This document shows positions 12,159 to 25,803 of a stretch of DNA of 64,000 bases, piece after piece. Each line of letters opens with the position of its first letter. The first letter of the stretch is position 1. Source of the stretch: Micropterus salmoides (Eukaryota; Chordata; Actinopteri; Centrarchiformes; Centrarchidae); NCBI RefSeq assembly GCF_014851395.1, contig NW_024040928.1, positions 13,221,012 through 13,285,011 of the forward strand, written 5' to 3'. The position numbers and the translations under genes are program-made. Below the pieces are notes generated by a model, which saw only the letters and a program-made list of their open reading frames with translations, searched no databases and was not told the DNA's origin.

Positions 12159-12190
12159 GTGTGTGTGTGTGTGTGTGTGTGTGGGGGGGG
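12159..12190 (+). repeat. (GT)n followed by G homopolymer
   Basis: About 12 GT units ending in a run of nine to ten G. Confidence 0.9.
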
Positions 12191-12727
12191 GGTGCTGATT
12201 TGGCTTTGCTGGTCTGGCTTAAAGGTCAGCCTCTGTATCAGTTTCATAAGAAAATCTGATACTAGAGAACATCACAGTGTGTTTGTGTGGGGGTGGTAGT
12301 TATGTGTGCTGATGCTGAAAGTAATGGAGGGTTAACTAGTTAGGTGAGAATTTCTGTTTCCAATTTCTCATGTGCAAAATATGTCCTAGGTCTCATGAGA
12401 AGCAAAAGACCTAAAGTGTTCGCACACAATAACGGCAAGTTCAAAAAAGGCTAACTGATACATATACTGTACATTGTGAAAATAGACATGTGCAAAAAGG
12501 AAAACCTTGCTGTCCAGAGATTCAGTTCTCAAAAGAAACGAACAACAACACAAAAATGCTGTGTGTGCACACATGACCACACACCCACACTGATAACCAT
12601 AGCAATTATGTATCTGGTATGTTAATGATTTAGTTTAAGGCATTGCCATAAGTAACTCAAAATCTTATTCCCTACACAGAGATCATCTTAAAAGGGAATA
12701 GTTTAACATTTACTATGCTTACGTCTT

Positions 12728-12765
12728 GCTGACAGTTTGATTAGAAGATTGATACCACTCCCCCT
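12728..12765 (+). repeat. Scrap of the fold-back element family
   Basis: Contains 'ttagaagattgataccactc', the same core seen in the copies at 30211, 33607 and (inverted or diverged) 60068. Truncated on the right by the SINE head. Confidence 0.55.
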
Positions 12766-12771
12766 TTTACT

Positions 12772-12835
12772 GACTTGAACTGGCAACCCTCTAGTTCCTT
12801 AGCCAAGTCCTCACAGATTGAGCTACTGCCGCCCC
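12772..12835 (-). repeat. tRNA-derived SINE fragment (head only)
   Basis: Reverse complement begins GGGGCGGCAGTAGCTCAATC and continues to 'gggttgccagttcaagtc'. That gives a Pol III A-box-like TAGCTCA and a B-box-like GTTCAAGTC at tRNA spacing. There is no acceptor stem or full cloverleaf, so it is a SINE head, not a tRNA gene. It abuts a scrap of the fold-back repeat (12728-12765). Confidence 0.65.
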
Positions 12836-13264
12836 TTACAGAGTCTCCTGATGGACAGATAGCTTTACCTGCTGCTGAAGTCATTTCTAACTGCTGCTAA
12901 CGGGCTGCTGTTATCTAGTTAGCTCAGTTAGTTTTGCAGCTAATGGTCATATTAGCTGACTCTTCCCGCACCAGGAGCTTGGAGCACCGGGGGAGTGTTA
13001 TCACAGGAGCTTTAGACTGCCAGGAGGAGGAGGCTTTCAGGTCTGGTGCTGGAGGGACCCAGCAGGGAATGCTGGAATGCGGAATAAGCAGCAGAAATAG
13101 AGCCGGGCGAGCAGGCAACAGAACCACACTCAGCAGCAGCAAGATATTTACAAATCACAGATTTTTACTGCAATGCTATTTTTTCCCCTCTTCCTGTGTC
13201 TTGCTGTCATTCATTAAAATGTTTTTGTCCAACATTGGCTTTAATTTGCCTTGAGCTTCTGTCT

Positions 13265-13304
13265 CTCTTCTCCTCTCTCTCTTTTTCTCTCTCTCTCTCT
13301 CTGG
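13265..13304 (+). repeat. (CT)n-rich tract
   Basis: Pyrimidine-only run dominated by CT units. Confidence 0.85.
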
Positions 13305-14764
13305 GCGATAGGATAACAGAAGGTGAGTTCTGTCAGAGATGGATTCCCCTCTGCTCTCCTGGGATACATTGCCTCTATTCATTTAGCGGTTCGTAGGACA
13401 GAAAGGGGAGAGGAGAAAGAGGAGAGCACAGAGCGGAGGGGTGGCAGAAAGAGAGAGAGAGAGAGAACAGCCGAGAACCCAAGTTCTCCCAGTACAGCTC
13501 TTGATATTGTAGAGGCTTGGACTACAGCATCCTATTCTCTCCTTGTCATCTTCTGCTATTCTGTTGTCAGTCAAAGCCATTGCTCACAATTGCATTACAC
13601 TATAAGTCAGGCATTGTAGTGTTTTCTCCTTCCAGCTCCTTCCAGTCATTACTTTTCCTCACTGGCTCTGCTTGTGATAATCAGCAACACTTTTATATAT
13701 AATTACTTTGTATATAATAACAGTTTAGCTTATATCCATTACTGAAGTAAAATAACAGTGAAGGAGCCTACATCTTGATTAGGGCAACATATAAATATAT
13801 ATTAATATTCATTATTCATTAATATAGCGCTTATTTTCTTGATTAATTATTTGTTTGCTCTAAAAATGCCTGTATACATTTCCTAAAGCCTAAGGGGGTC
13901 GCCCATATTGTCCAACCAAAGGTCCAAAGATATTTGGTTAATTATCACATAAGACAAAGAAAAGAAGCAAATCCTCACATTTGAGAAGCTGGAACCAAAT
14001 AATTAAGTTTAAAGTACTTTAAAGGTCCTCACCGTTTAAAGGATGTGTTGACAAAAAGTAAGTAGTAATTGTGTAATTTTCTTTTTTTTTTTTTTAGTTG
14101 CAGCATAATCCAAGTCCTTTGCACATCTTCTTCACAAACCCTCCCCACTAACACACTCACTCATTCAGTTGCCCACTGTTACTTTTACTGAGACTGAACC
14201 AGGCTGTGTTGAAGTGCAGATTAATGCTGAGGTCAAGTCTAAGTGATTTAAAAGGCCAGACGTGTCCGCACAATGATGAGTCCTCAAACACCTCAAAAAC
14301 CTAAACACAATCAATGAAGGCTGTTGAAAAAAAAAGGCCTTTACATGGTGTGTTTGTGTGAGAGATAATAACACATCGACAGAGACTGACAGATTGGTGT
14401 ATCTGTTGACAGCTCTGCGGTTCTATGCATGTGTTGTCGGGGTGCACGCTGCAGAGGAAGGGGAGAGAGACACTGTAATGCCCTACTTTTTCATGGCTCA
14501 GCGTCAATAGAGCCCCACTCAATGAAGCTTATTCATGTGTACAAGCACAGACACTGCCGACAGCTATCTCTCTGCCCTCGGTCCTTGTGTCTGTGTGTGT
14601 TTGTGTGTGTTTATGTCTGTGTCCATGGGGTTTGTATGGATGTGTGTAACATGCTTTTTGGGTTGATGGTATTCCGCTGCTCTTTGGCAGATTTGGGGTG
14701 GCGAGCGCGGTCATGGGTACTTTTCCACGAATGGATGAGCATGAGCCCCTTGTACTCAATTGTA

Positions 14765-14787
14765 ACACACACACACACACACACACG
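14765..14787 (+). repeat. (CA)n microsatellite
   Basis: About 11 units. Confidence 0.9.
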
Positions 14788-14935
14788 GGTCAGTGTACAT
14801 ATTTGGAGCAAAGAGAACTGTAATACTAACTCTAACTAAGTCTTCTGCTCTCTTTCTCTCTGGATAATCATTACCACAATATGGGATGGGGTTGGTTAGT
14901 TTCCACACAGTTTTGTGTAGGAGTGCTGTCTTAAG

Positions 14936-14938
<3 letters not shown>

Positions 14939-14987
<49 letters not shown>

Positions 14988-14988
14988 C
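14939..14988 (+). repeat. Compound (GT)n(GC)n microsatellite
   Basis: About 20 GT units run directly into 'gcgcgcgcgc' without interruption: 50 bp of strict purine-pyrimidine alternation. Confidence 0.95.
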
Positions 14989-15441
14989 CATGGACAAAGG
15001 AATTTGGGTTCTGTTGCTGACCTCTCTTTCCCCTGGCATCAATGCTAACTTATAGGTCTTCTGTTTGAATTATTATCCCCTCCTCCCCCCTGTTTCTCCT
15101 GTGACCTTGTCAATAACATTTCCCTTCTCTCGCCTTTCATGGTTTTCTTGCTGGGAAGGACAACGACCATGTATTATGAGAACCTCATAGGGGTACCAGA
15201 GGAGTAGTAGACAGTGCAATTCAAGCCAAGTCATTAGCAACGGTCAATAGGTTTAGGAATAGCATGCCAGGGGATAAACACACACACACAAAGACAGAAG
15301 CATTGTGTTACCAGATATACTGTCTGTACACATACTATAGATATACAGGTGTGATCAGGCAATATTCAGTGATCTAGGTTATTGTGCAGGTATATAAAGG
15401 TGTTTCTTCATCATTTCCCCATTTATTGGCCTATTCATATG

Positions 15442-15619
15442 TGCATTTACCTGACGCTTTTGACTTACAATTGCTATACATGTCAGAGGTCGCACACCTC
15501 TAGAGCAACTTGGGGTTAATTGTCTTACTCAGGGACACAATGGTGGATGGGTCACAGTGGGGAATTGAACCCAGGTCTCTCACACCAAAGGCATGTGTCT
15601 TATCCATTGCACCATCACC
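15442..15619 (-). mobile_element. tRNA-derived SINE copy 1
   Basis: On the minus strand the copy starts with a Pol III promoter: A box in TGGTGCAATGGATAAGACA (15614-15596) and B box in GGTTCAATTCC (15571-15561). A body follows and then the remnant of the widespread fish 3' tail related to 'tgtaagt...aaaagcgtc' near 15450. A second copy of the same family is at 29244-29408. Family naming (V-SINE-like) is from memory of the tail. Confidence 0.7.
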
Positions 15620-18203
15620 TTTGACAGATGATGATGATGTGATTCAGTCCATCAGTGATGAACTGAACACATCGCACTCTGACTGATGGCAGGAAGAGGT
15701 CTTTGTCTATTTTTAACCAATTTGATGTGTATTACAATCGTCCAAAGGTCACAATTTTACAAAATGTTAAGGGAGCAAATGGGAAAGAGTAGTGAGAGAC
15801 GTGTGGGAATTAAATAAAAAACAGGAAGAAAAGTACATGCATGCATCATAAATTTGGAATCCAGAATAACCACCATCATTTCACTTATTATTACAGCCGT
15901 GCTGACAGATCCACCCATTGGGAGATTTAGCCAGTCAATTGGGTGGTTTGCTTTAACGAGTGACCCTGATGTGTTTATGGATCTGGGGGGGGGAGGTCAT
16001 TGTTGTGTCTGTTATCTGTGCTTTCGAAGCCAGACATTTATTTCTATCTGCCATTTAAATTGCATAGACACAAATAGATGTTTGCGTAGTGTCCGGGCAC
16101 GTGTTGGCACATTTCATGTAGCACCTGCAGACACATGCATCTGCCGCTAAACAAATCAGAGGTGCTGACAAGAAGGCCTTTTAGCGGGCATGATAGCCAC
16201 CAGCTGTTGAAACAGTTATAAACACATGCAGCAGAAAGGTGTCAAATGTCCATCTCAGAAGCAAAGCCAAGTGCAAAGGCCACAATGGTGTTTTTTTGTC
16301 GTGTTGCTTCATCTTGCAGTCATTCTCTACACTTTTTTTCCTCCCTCCCAATCTCAACTTCTGACCCACCGGGACGCCCGCCTACCTGTTTTTTATCCTC
16401 CTCTGCCTCCTCCTCTCTGTGATTTTCCCCTGAGCATTCTGTTACTCTGTCATCCCTTTGATGTTCACATACATGCAGTGTACAGAAACATTTAATGTAT
16501 TAAAAAATAAAACACAATCAGTTTTATTACATCAACCAGAACAAAAGGAAAGAAAGATAACAAAAACAATGACGATAATATGTTGAAATGAAATGATTTA
16601 AGCAAGATTACATCTTTTTTTTCTTTTTCTTTTCCTGTTTCCTTTCCTCCCTGTCCTTTATGGTATCCCACTCTATTAACCCTGTATGCTATGTGTATGT
16701 CCTTAGCTGTGATACCGTAATGCTGCCATGGGGGGTTTGGATGTTCCTACCAACCCCAGGAAGGCATCAGGCATCAGGTATCAGTCTCTCTGCTGCATAG
16801 AAAAGAAAATAAAGGGTGAAAAATAAAAATATCCATGAAGAACAAAATGTCTGCAGGTTGTTAACTTCAATTATAGATCTTGCAAATATAGCCCCTCGAG
16901 CCCCAAGACATAGTCAAGTAAAAATATCTTGAAATGGCAAGGGCAATTGGCATTTATAGTCGAGTGACACATGTTCAATTTGAATAATTTAAATTTTTTA
17001 AACATGAACCACCAGTTTATATTTATGTTTGTTCAGTGAATTACTCTTCTTGTTTCAAATGCGATGTCAGCTGCCACCAGATGCAAATTGTGCAACCAGA
17101 GTTGCAAAAATGGAAAGCCGCTGAGAACATGGAAGGAAGAGATGTTGACTTTTCACACTCACACACTGACTTTCTTGTCTTCCTATGACATCTCCTCCCA
17201 TCCCAAGATGATCCAGTTCATCACTGGTTTCATTGTCAGCGGGCCGACACAATTTATAAACTGGCTGTGTACGAAGAGTGACTCACTCTCTATGGCTGGC
17301 ACTGCAAAGAAGATGCAAAACACGTCGTCGTTCACACGTTTCTGTGACTGAGACAGAAGGAGATGAGGGGAAAGACTGAGAGAAGGAAGATCATAGTTTT
17401 GACTTTCAAAGTCAGTGGGGTGTGTTCATGTGGGTGTGTAGTTTACTTGTAAGTCTACCTTTGCATGTGCTAAATGTCTTCATATTTGGCAGTGATAGAT
17501 CCAATGAGTGAGCAAGAATTTTTATTTAATAAATTTGTTAAAAAATAACCTATTCCTGGAAAGCTTAGCTGGAGTTTATCGCTGCTACATCACTGCTTAT
17601 ACTATACACAACAGAGGGGTTTCTAATTGCCTCTGAACTTGAATAAATCTATTAATTTGACTGGCTGACTTTGCTTTGCTGCTGAGAGCAGAGGTCCAAA
17701 TAGACCCCAGCTGTCAATTCATTAGCCTCAGTGAGAAACTGTGTGCCTGGTAAATACAGTAAAATGAATCACCCTGAATCACAAAACTCTGAAATAGAGT
17801 CACAAGACAGATGCTGGTTGAATCCACAACAACACTTTGTCTGGGCTTTAAATCAGGATTTTAACCAAAGTGAGCATGAGGTGATTTCGAGCATTTGTGT
17901 ATGTCAACAGGTGCTATAGGCGTGTAAGCTGTTAGAGGGCGGCTGCTGCTTCAGTCGTTTTCTAAGGTGGATATGAGATGCCAGTTAGGAAGCATCTCAA
18001 ATGTACTGGTTATGCAGCCCATATCAAACTGCATCTGAAGGCTGGGAGATTCCCAGCTTTTGTTACAGTATCGTGGCATCTCTGCTGTTTGCAGATGATG
18101 TTGTCTTTCTGGCTTTGATATACGTGATATTCACTGTGTTCTTGAGGAGTTTCCTGCTAAGTGTGATGTGATCAGTGTGTGTGATCATCAACATCTTATA
18201 GGA

Positions 18204-18205
<2 letters not shown>

Positions 18206-18235
<30 letters not shown>
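18206..18235 (+). repeat. (TA)n microsatellite
   Basis: About 15 TA units followed by 'tttata'. Confidence 0.9.
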
Positions 18236-18242
<7 letters not shown>

Positions 18243-20247
18243 GGTGTGCTTTGGCTATGTGTGTAGCTGCTGAAGCTACACCGTGTGGCTAACATGCCCC
18301 TCTTCAAAATGTTGCCGTTACAGAGATACCACATGGAAGAATTGTGATTGGCCAGGTCTGGCTGCTTGTGCTCTTCCTCGAGTTTCCACTGCCTCTGGAG
18401 ATTGTTGATAGTGAAGACAACATCAAGCAAGTTGAAGAAAGACTCAATAATCGTCTACTTTTCAGTAGCACACAATTTAGATAAGATGTCTCTCTGTCAC
18501 AGTAAATGAAAGATCGTAAGCACGGCAATTGTTTCAGTTATAAGAGGTTAAGGCAAAATGGAAGTTACTTGGATGTAACTCCAGTTCTTACGTGCTTAGC
18601 TCATTGAACACTCTATTTCACAAGTAAAAAAGGATGTAAACACAGTTACGGTACTGTGAGAATACTGTCTGATATAATATATGAAATCCAACACTTGCTG
18701 CTATAGGTCTCTACTGTGGAACTGCCATTAACCCCTTGCAGTTCTGTCCCTAGATTAAGTCTGATTTTGTGGCTTTCTCCCCAGGAGTTATTTTCTTACA
18801 ATTATACCAGTGCCATCCAGGTGCAGTGACAAGGATGTGTGCATTATATCAAACTGTGGTGGTGTGGACAGGACTGAGCTACAAAAGCAAAGTTGGTCCA
18901 AATTTACACTTACAGACAGGTATGTGGAAGCATTATTGTGGAGTATGCTTTGCATGTCAGACAAGACATGGTCGGAACACTTAGCTGAACTTTGAGCTCA
19001 CTTATTGAAGTTGTGAAGGAAAATGACATGGGGCTACTACAACCCTACTGTAGAGAAGCAACTACGCTGTGAGGGGTGAATGTATAATGAAGACATTTAT
19101 GTCGTAATGAATTCCCAAAATTCAACCTTTGAGGATTAATTCCCCCTCCCAACCCTCTTTTTCTAGCAGTTCCCCTCTCTGATATAGGATGTCCTCTAGA
19201 GTACAGCTGAATCAGCGTGGGAAAGAGCTTTTGCTGCAGCAGCTAACTTTATCCAGTGAAGTCACATCATCCGGGCTGCATGGTTTCAGCAAATTGCCTC
19301 GCTGGAGGGGGAAGAGGGAGTTGCTTGGAGTCGGAGGAGGGAGGAAGGCAGGGATGGATGGAGGGAAGGGGAGCTGTGGAAACATTTCTTTCTAAGACTG
19401 CACCTCCTGTACTGTTCTGAGTATTTCTTTTAATTTCCTCTGCATCCTGAAACATGGAAACCTTTATGGGAAGCCTGGCAAAGTCTCTGCCTCCATTTTT
19501 TATCAATTCTTCTGCCTTTGTCCTCTTGTTCACCTTGATCCTCAGGGCTTCTCAGCTGTTTTTTTTGACTCGTCCCATCCTCACCCTCCCATTCTCCAGT
19601 GCACAGTAGCTTCTCCCTCTACCTCATCTCACACGGTCTCACAAGAAAAATTCAACCCACCTTGAGCTCCTCCTCACTTTGATGTGACACAGCATGGCAG
19701 CGTAGAGAGAGGAAGAAAGCTGAGCTGTGAGGTTTTACAGTGTTGCACAATCCTCCTCTTCCTTCCCCTCTGCCTCATCATCACAGTGACCCACTTATCT
19801 GTGCGCTCCCCATCTCCATGCATCTCATTTTCTCCTCTTATGTATTCTAATTACTGCTCTCATGCGTACTTCTCTTCATTTCTTTTCACTTCCCAGTCTT
19901 TTTTCACCTCTTTATTACTGTCATCTCTGCACTGTCCCTAATTTAAGCATCTTTTGTTATTTCATTCTTTGGCTCATTAAATCTTTCCTTCCTCCACTTT
20001 CTTTTCTTTTTTTCTCTCTTTAATGACTTTTGTCTTGTTTGCAATATCATCTGAACATTTTGCCATCTCCTTACTATTACAATTCACCTCCTTCTCTTCC
20101 TGTTCTACCATCTTTTTCTACTAATTCTGTCCCTCTGTTTTCTCTTTTCTCTCTCTAATCTTTATCACTTGCACACAGAGAAGTGATTAAAGAAGCGTGG
20201 GTGTTAGTATCTTATTTGCCGGATAACTTCTCCTTGAAACCAGATCT

Positions 20248-20257
20248 GTGTGTGTGT

Positions 20258-20300
<43 letters not shown>
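20248..20300 (+). repeat. (GT)n microsatellite
   Basis: About 26 units with one GA interruption. Confidence 0.9.
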
Positions 20301-20302
<2 letters not shown>

Positions 20303-20843
20303 CAATAATATATAATTTATGTGTTGGATCTGTCAATGTCAGCCACATTCTGTGTGTATTACTGAGACACTCAGTTTCAATACATCTTTACAGGCAGAGA
20401 CTGAATGTTCCTGTGCTCTTTGCACCACTGGAACATAACCCCACTGTTTCTATCTATCTCTCTCTTGCTCACACACACACACTCTGAAAATGACCAGAGA
20501 GAAAATGAAAACTGACGGACAGTGGTGTCTTTTGCTAAGCCTCCATTTTCATTTGAAATTGATACTTAGAAATGACATTTTTTTTGTCTTTCTGCTACAA
20601 TAGCATTGAGCTGTTTTCTCACCAGCCAGCCAGAAATCCTTGCTAATAGGAGTGTGAAATGCCTCTGTTAGCCATGAGGCCTTAGCTTGCTCTTCATAGT
20701 GGTTTGTTGAGAGTCTCTCATCAAACAGACTTTATTTCTTGGATCAAAGTTCTACTGTGGTGTTTCAAGCACAAGTTAGCAGCTACCCAGCCATGATCTA
20801 ATCATTACTGTAACTGTAGATTGTAGACTTCTGTGCATGACAT

Positions 20844-20846
<3 letters not shown>

Positions 20847-20901
<55 letters not shown>
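20847..20901 (+). repeat. (TA)n microsatellite
   Basis: About 27 uninterrupted TA units; able to extrude a cruciform. Confidence 0.95.
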
Positions 20902-20904
<3 letters not shown>

Positions 20905-22313
20905 CCTAACATTATTTTATTTTATTATAACTGACCTTAGCAACAGCCCTTTAGCAATTATCTCCACAGGAAGTCTTAGCCGCTGTTCAATACAACTGGT
21001 AGTTCTAGTTGTCTGTTGTATGAGTAGGCTATGAATAGTAATAATCATGAATCACTTGGCCGAGTGAAGTGATTCCCTGTTGTAAGATATTTGACTCTTT
21101 GTTCGTGAAGAGCATTTAAATAGAGTCTGAATAGAGTTTGTGGTGAGTCACAGGGTCGGGCCGCTTACATTAGCTTTGATTCACTTCATCACAGACGAAC
21201 CAGACTGAAAACGCTGCTGGCTGCTTAGCTGTTGGTGAAAACAAGTCTGACACACATGCACACACTTTCTCTGCACACAACAAACACACTGACTGGGCTG
21301 TTTCGCTCTCCGTTTCTCTCTCAAACTCTCTTTTGCTTGCTGGCTTCCCTACATAGTCAACTCAAAGTTGGCTTCATTCCAACAAACACTTTGCTACTTG
21401 TTATCACTCTTGCACACACTATCCTCTATGATACACACTAACTCTCTTTTCCTGTTTCCATCACTGTTTTTGTTTTTTGTATACGCAGACACACACATTT
21501 GCCCTCATCTGCACACAACTTTATAACTTCACCTTTCTGAACTGGTTGCTGACACATGCCTCTCCAACATGTTAAACCTTTATCCAATATAGCCTTGTCA
21601 ATTCCATCATGCCTTAAATTGTGGGCTGATAGTGTCCCTCAACACCTCACTCAAAAATAAAGATTTTTCATCTGCATGCTAGCATTTTAAAGTATATTTC
21701 ATTTATTGATTGCCACGTGTCCAAAACACAAGAAGAATTTGTATGTAGTTTGTTGTTCTCTTATGCACTTGTATGCTGTCAGGCATACTAGGGTTGTTTC
21801 TTTATGATGTGTGTGTTGTTTCTGCTGTTTGGGATCACATTAAAGAATAATCTCCTGTTGGTACAAAGTGTAGTTGTACCTAGCTGTATCTCCCATAAAA
21901 TATATATGTTTAGGATGGTTCTGTATGAGCTGTATGAATGCCTTTTCAACCTGTGCATCTATCCACTGTGAAATAATCAGCACAAAATAAGATCTTGTTT
22001 TGGCATTATTTTAAATGTATTCATGTGTGTCTTGCCTGGCCCTCGTCTCCTGGCTTGTGCTCTGTCAATTTGTCACCCTTCCACTGCTGGCAAGATGGAA
22101 AATTATTTTCCACCGTGGGGAATGGGTGTGACCTCAACTATTTTAAGCTCTTAATCACCGGCAGGACAACAACAAGTTCCATGTCTATCTGCATGTTAAG
22201 TGTGTGTGAGTGTTTCCATTCGGTACATTTATCACACTGTGGTACTTTCTCACAAGCTCCACAGAGAGACAAAGCCCTGTGGTGAGCGTTTCTCTGCAGA
22301 AGTTTGATGGCAA

Positions 22314-22315
<2 letters not shown>

Positions 22316-22376
<61 letters not shown>
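22316..22376 (+). repeat. (GT)n microsatellite
   Basis: About 30 uninterrupted units. Confidence 0.95.
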
Positions 22377-22378
<2 letters not shown>

Positions 22379-22727
22379 GACACAGCTGCAGTCATGCTTC
22401 AGACACAGGCCATGCTTGCCCTATTCATCACCAATCACAGTGATGGATAGATGGACAGATAGATTGATTCACTGAGTCCATGTTCATAGATTGGTAGCTG
22501 CTGTCAGGTGTAAAAAAAAAAAGTCAACCTTTCATGAAGGAGCAACCGTCTTTTATGATGTGTTCTTGAAATTCTCGTTTGGATCCTTAATGGGTTTCAT
22601 CTGTCCTAAGGGCATGAAACTTGCTCAACCTCATCTGTCAACCTTTCAGACCTAATTTAAGAATAATGTTGCTTGGCCATTTAGAATTTTTCTGATAAGC
22701 CACCCAGATGGTAGGGGATTTTGAGAA

Positions 22728-22930
22728 ATGGTAAATGGACTGTACTTGTATTGCGCCTTTCTAGTCTTCTGACCACTCAAAGCTTTACACTACATGTCAC
22801 ATTCACCCATTTATGCACATTCATATACTGATGACAGAAGCTACCATGCAAGGTGCCAACTCATCAGATGAAAGAAAATAATCATGCACGCACACTCACA
22901 CACTGATGGCACAGCCATTGAGAGCAGTAA
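22728..22930 (+). repeat. Common fish dispersed repeat
   Basis: Begins 'tggtaaatggactgtactt' and includes 'gaccactcaaagctttac', 'cattcacccatttatgcac' and 'gatggcacagccattgaga'. This phrase order is one I recognise as a very common interspersed unit in percomorph genomes. No coding frame. The class assignment is uncertain. Confidence 0.6.
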
Positions 22931-23394
22931 TTACAGAAACAGTGATGTTGAACATAAAGGCTTTTTAAAAGCACTGAGGGCTCTGATAGGTTGGGAAAAC
23001 CTGCATTTTGTGCGTTTTAAGGCTTATTATTAATTATGATTATCAGAATGAACTAGTAAATCTAATCTTTAACCAAATACATTTAATATGTGATTTAAAG
23101 GTTATCTTTACTATCATAATTATTTTAAGCCAGAAGTTGTAGAAATGGTATTTACTGCTATTCGACAGACATTAGCTATTAGAGACATCATAATGATTAG
23201 ATTTTGCTATTTCCTTATTTATGTGGTATAACAAACTGACTTATTAAGACATTGCAGCATGTATTCTTCAAATACAGAAAACAGGTTATATCATTAGCTA
23301 GCCTAGACAAGTTTTTATTTTTCAAAAATTGCTATTATCTAGGCACAATGATGTTATGGTATAAGAGATGCCAGATTCTGGTCACTTCAACTCT

Positions 23395-23548
23395 GTTTTG
23401 ACCATCTAAGATAACTTGTGCCTGTTTTGTTGAGCATGTTGTTCTGTTTGTTTATGCTTGTTCTGTGTATGTACATTGTAAGACCAGGGTTCAGATTACT
23501 CATATGATATACAAACACCTGGCCAATAAAAGTGATTCTGATTCTGAA
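23395..23548 (+). repeat. LINE-like 3' tail fragment
   Basis: Ends in 'ccaataaaagtgattctgattctga', a polyadenylation-like motif followed by a short tandem GATTCT run. This is typical of 5'-truncated LINE copies that end in microsatellite-like tails. The left limit is approximate. Confidence 0.45.
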
Positions 23549-25803
23549 GTAGCTACTGCACTTCGGCTAAGGAACGTGGGGCTTTACATAAAAATGAAAA
23601 ATTCAAAAACTGAGTTACTAATGCATTATATTCATCATGTCTTCCCCTATCTTTAACACTACGACCTCCCTTTCTCCGAAAATCTCTGTCTATCCATCCA
23701 GTCATCTGTCTGCTCTTCAGTTTGAAATAACTCGTTTCTCCTCTGATGTTTTGGATTTGCATACATCCTGAGTCCTCTAGTTCCACAGCATACACACTTA
23801 AATACTAATAGATGACAGGCTTTGATATGTTCTGCCACATTCCCTCGTTTCTCAGCCTTTTTTTTTGGTTTCCTTAATGAGAGAGGGATTTCAGAGCAAG
23901 ACCCTCTCACTAAGACAGTAATACAGATTTCAGAGAAAGAGGTTGAAGGGCTCATCTGTAGAGAGACTGAGATGCTTAAAATGCTGAACAAATGCAAATG
24001 AGATATGTGCAAGCAAGGTATGAGTGTCACTGATGCCAAGTGGAATTTTTGACTATGCAAACAGACATGAGGTTAGGTCTATGTGTTTAAACATGTACAT
24101 TTGTGGTGTTTTATATGTGTAATCACAGTTACAGTAATGATTTATATGAAAAATGTCAGTTGCACTAGGTAAAGTAATTCATCTGTAGTCATACTGTAAA
24201 ACATAGAGCACATAATGTACCACACTTGCTGCTTGTCTTACATTTGATATTGTAATTTCAAAGGTATAATTGTGAGCTAATTCTATTCTGTGCACATAAC
24301 GCACCCACGCAAAATTGAAATCACAGTGACTGAGCTTTAATGCTTAGAGCTAAAATCAAATCATCCTTCCATCCTCCATGTTCCCGAGTCTGAATACCAG
24401 TGCATGCTCCAGGCAAAAGTATATATGAGTTCTCTGAGAGGCTTAAATACACACATAAACATGCACACATACACAACATGTTTTATAACTGGAAACAGTT
24501 TTAATATTGTAGCATCCAGGGTCAAGGGAACAGGGGATCATCCTCCTATGTTACTGTCATGTTACGCAGTAGGTATTGTCATTTTGGAAAGTTGGTCAAC
24601 AGCATGCATAAAATAAACTTTTTAAGCCTTGTTCGCTGCCCAACGAGGGTGTTCAATCTAAAATATGGCTTTTTATTGGAACCTGACTGCACTGATAAAA
24701 GATGATAGAAGTTAGTCTAGAGAATATTGCACTGGGATGCAGTAGAAGGAGATGCTGAGTCACCAGACAAGAACACCAATATTTTTAAATCCTTGCTCTT
24801 GAAAGATCTTGGTTATGGCAAATAAATTATGCTAAGGTTCGGGAACTAAAACACTTGGTAAGGGTAGAAAAAGATTGTGGTTACAGTTAATAAAAAGGCA
24901 AACATAATTGCAGGTCTGCAATGGAAGGCAAACTGCGGTCTTTTGCATGAAAGTCCTAATTGCTACATGTCCATTCATTCCACCTCAACCTCCACGCCCT
25001 CACTTTCCACCTTGTTACATAAAGGGCATACTATGTCCTGCCTTCACAATGAATGTGGCCATTGGATGTAAATCGTGAGGTACAAAATCATCCAATATAG
25101 ATGTATTTCCTTGTGATACTGGCGTGGGACAGCAGCAGTAGAGTCCATTTTGCTTCAGTTATGCAGAATGTTGCTGGTGAGTAATAAAGCTGTTGGTAAA
25201 GAGCACCACCTGGATGAAGGAACTACACTTGTTTCTTTGGCTTTAATTCCCAGAAGGGAGAGTTTGGAAGATACATCATGTGGTAGCTGGAAGGGAAGGG
25301 TTGATCCTCCCTGCATGCCTCTTTTGCACAAGCCTTGTGGTGAAATAAAATTGACCAGAGGAACACAGGACCTTTGAAGTGGTGCTAAGCAAAATACAGT
25401 CTCTAAAAACCAAGCCACTAAATTGCCCGGCCCTGGCAGCGCAACATTACTCAATGACATTTCCATATGATGTCTGCTCTTAAAAGGCAAATATATGTCC
25501 GGGCTGTTAGGAGCTTGAAGTGCAGATGTGGAAACCGCGATTTGAATACATATTTTTTTGTGCTGAGGTGAAACAAAGGAACTGAAAGTGAGAGCAAGTG
25601 TGTAATTGGGGTTGGTTTTGGTGAGGGGTTAGTGTCTAAAAAAAGTAAAAACATTGTGAAAATCATTCCAACACAATGATTCTTTAGTTTTCCATTTTAA
25701 TTTCCTGTTTACCTCCTCTCCTCTTCCTGGTTTGCATGTCATTGTTATCTTTACACTCCTCTGTTTCAGCAACTCACTAACCAAGACTGTTTTTCTCTTT
25801 TAG

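Larger units (their letters stand above)
9524..25803 (+). other. PPP1R14C intron 1 (about 16.3 kb)
   Basis: A long intron holding only repeats as far as I can see. These are a (GA)n run, several long (TG)n/(CA)n and (TA)n tracts, a tRNA-derived SINE scrap at 12772-12835, a V-tail SINE at about 15442-15619, a dispersed repeat at 22728-22930 and a LINE-like tail near 23395-23548. All are listed separately. Open frames here are low-complexity or repeat-derived. No exon with family similarity was found. Confidence 0.6.

Noticed and set aside
12772..12835. tRNA gene on the minus strand
   Set aside because: Has A- and B-box-like motifs, but no acceptor stem pairing or anticodon arm could be assembled; a SINE head fits better.
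20847..20901. CRISPR-like or tandem array
   Set aside because: All tandem arrays here are simple di- or trinucleotide repeats in a vertebrate genome; no spaced direct repeats were seen.
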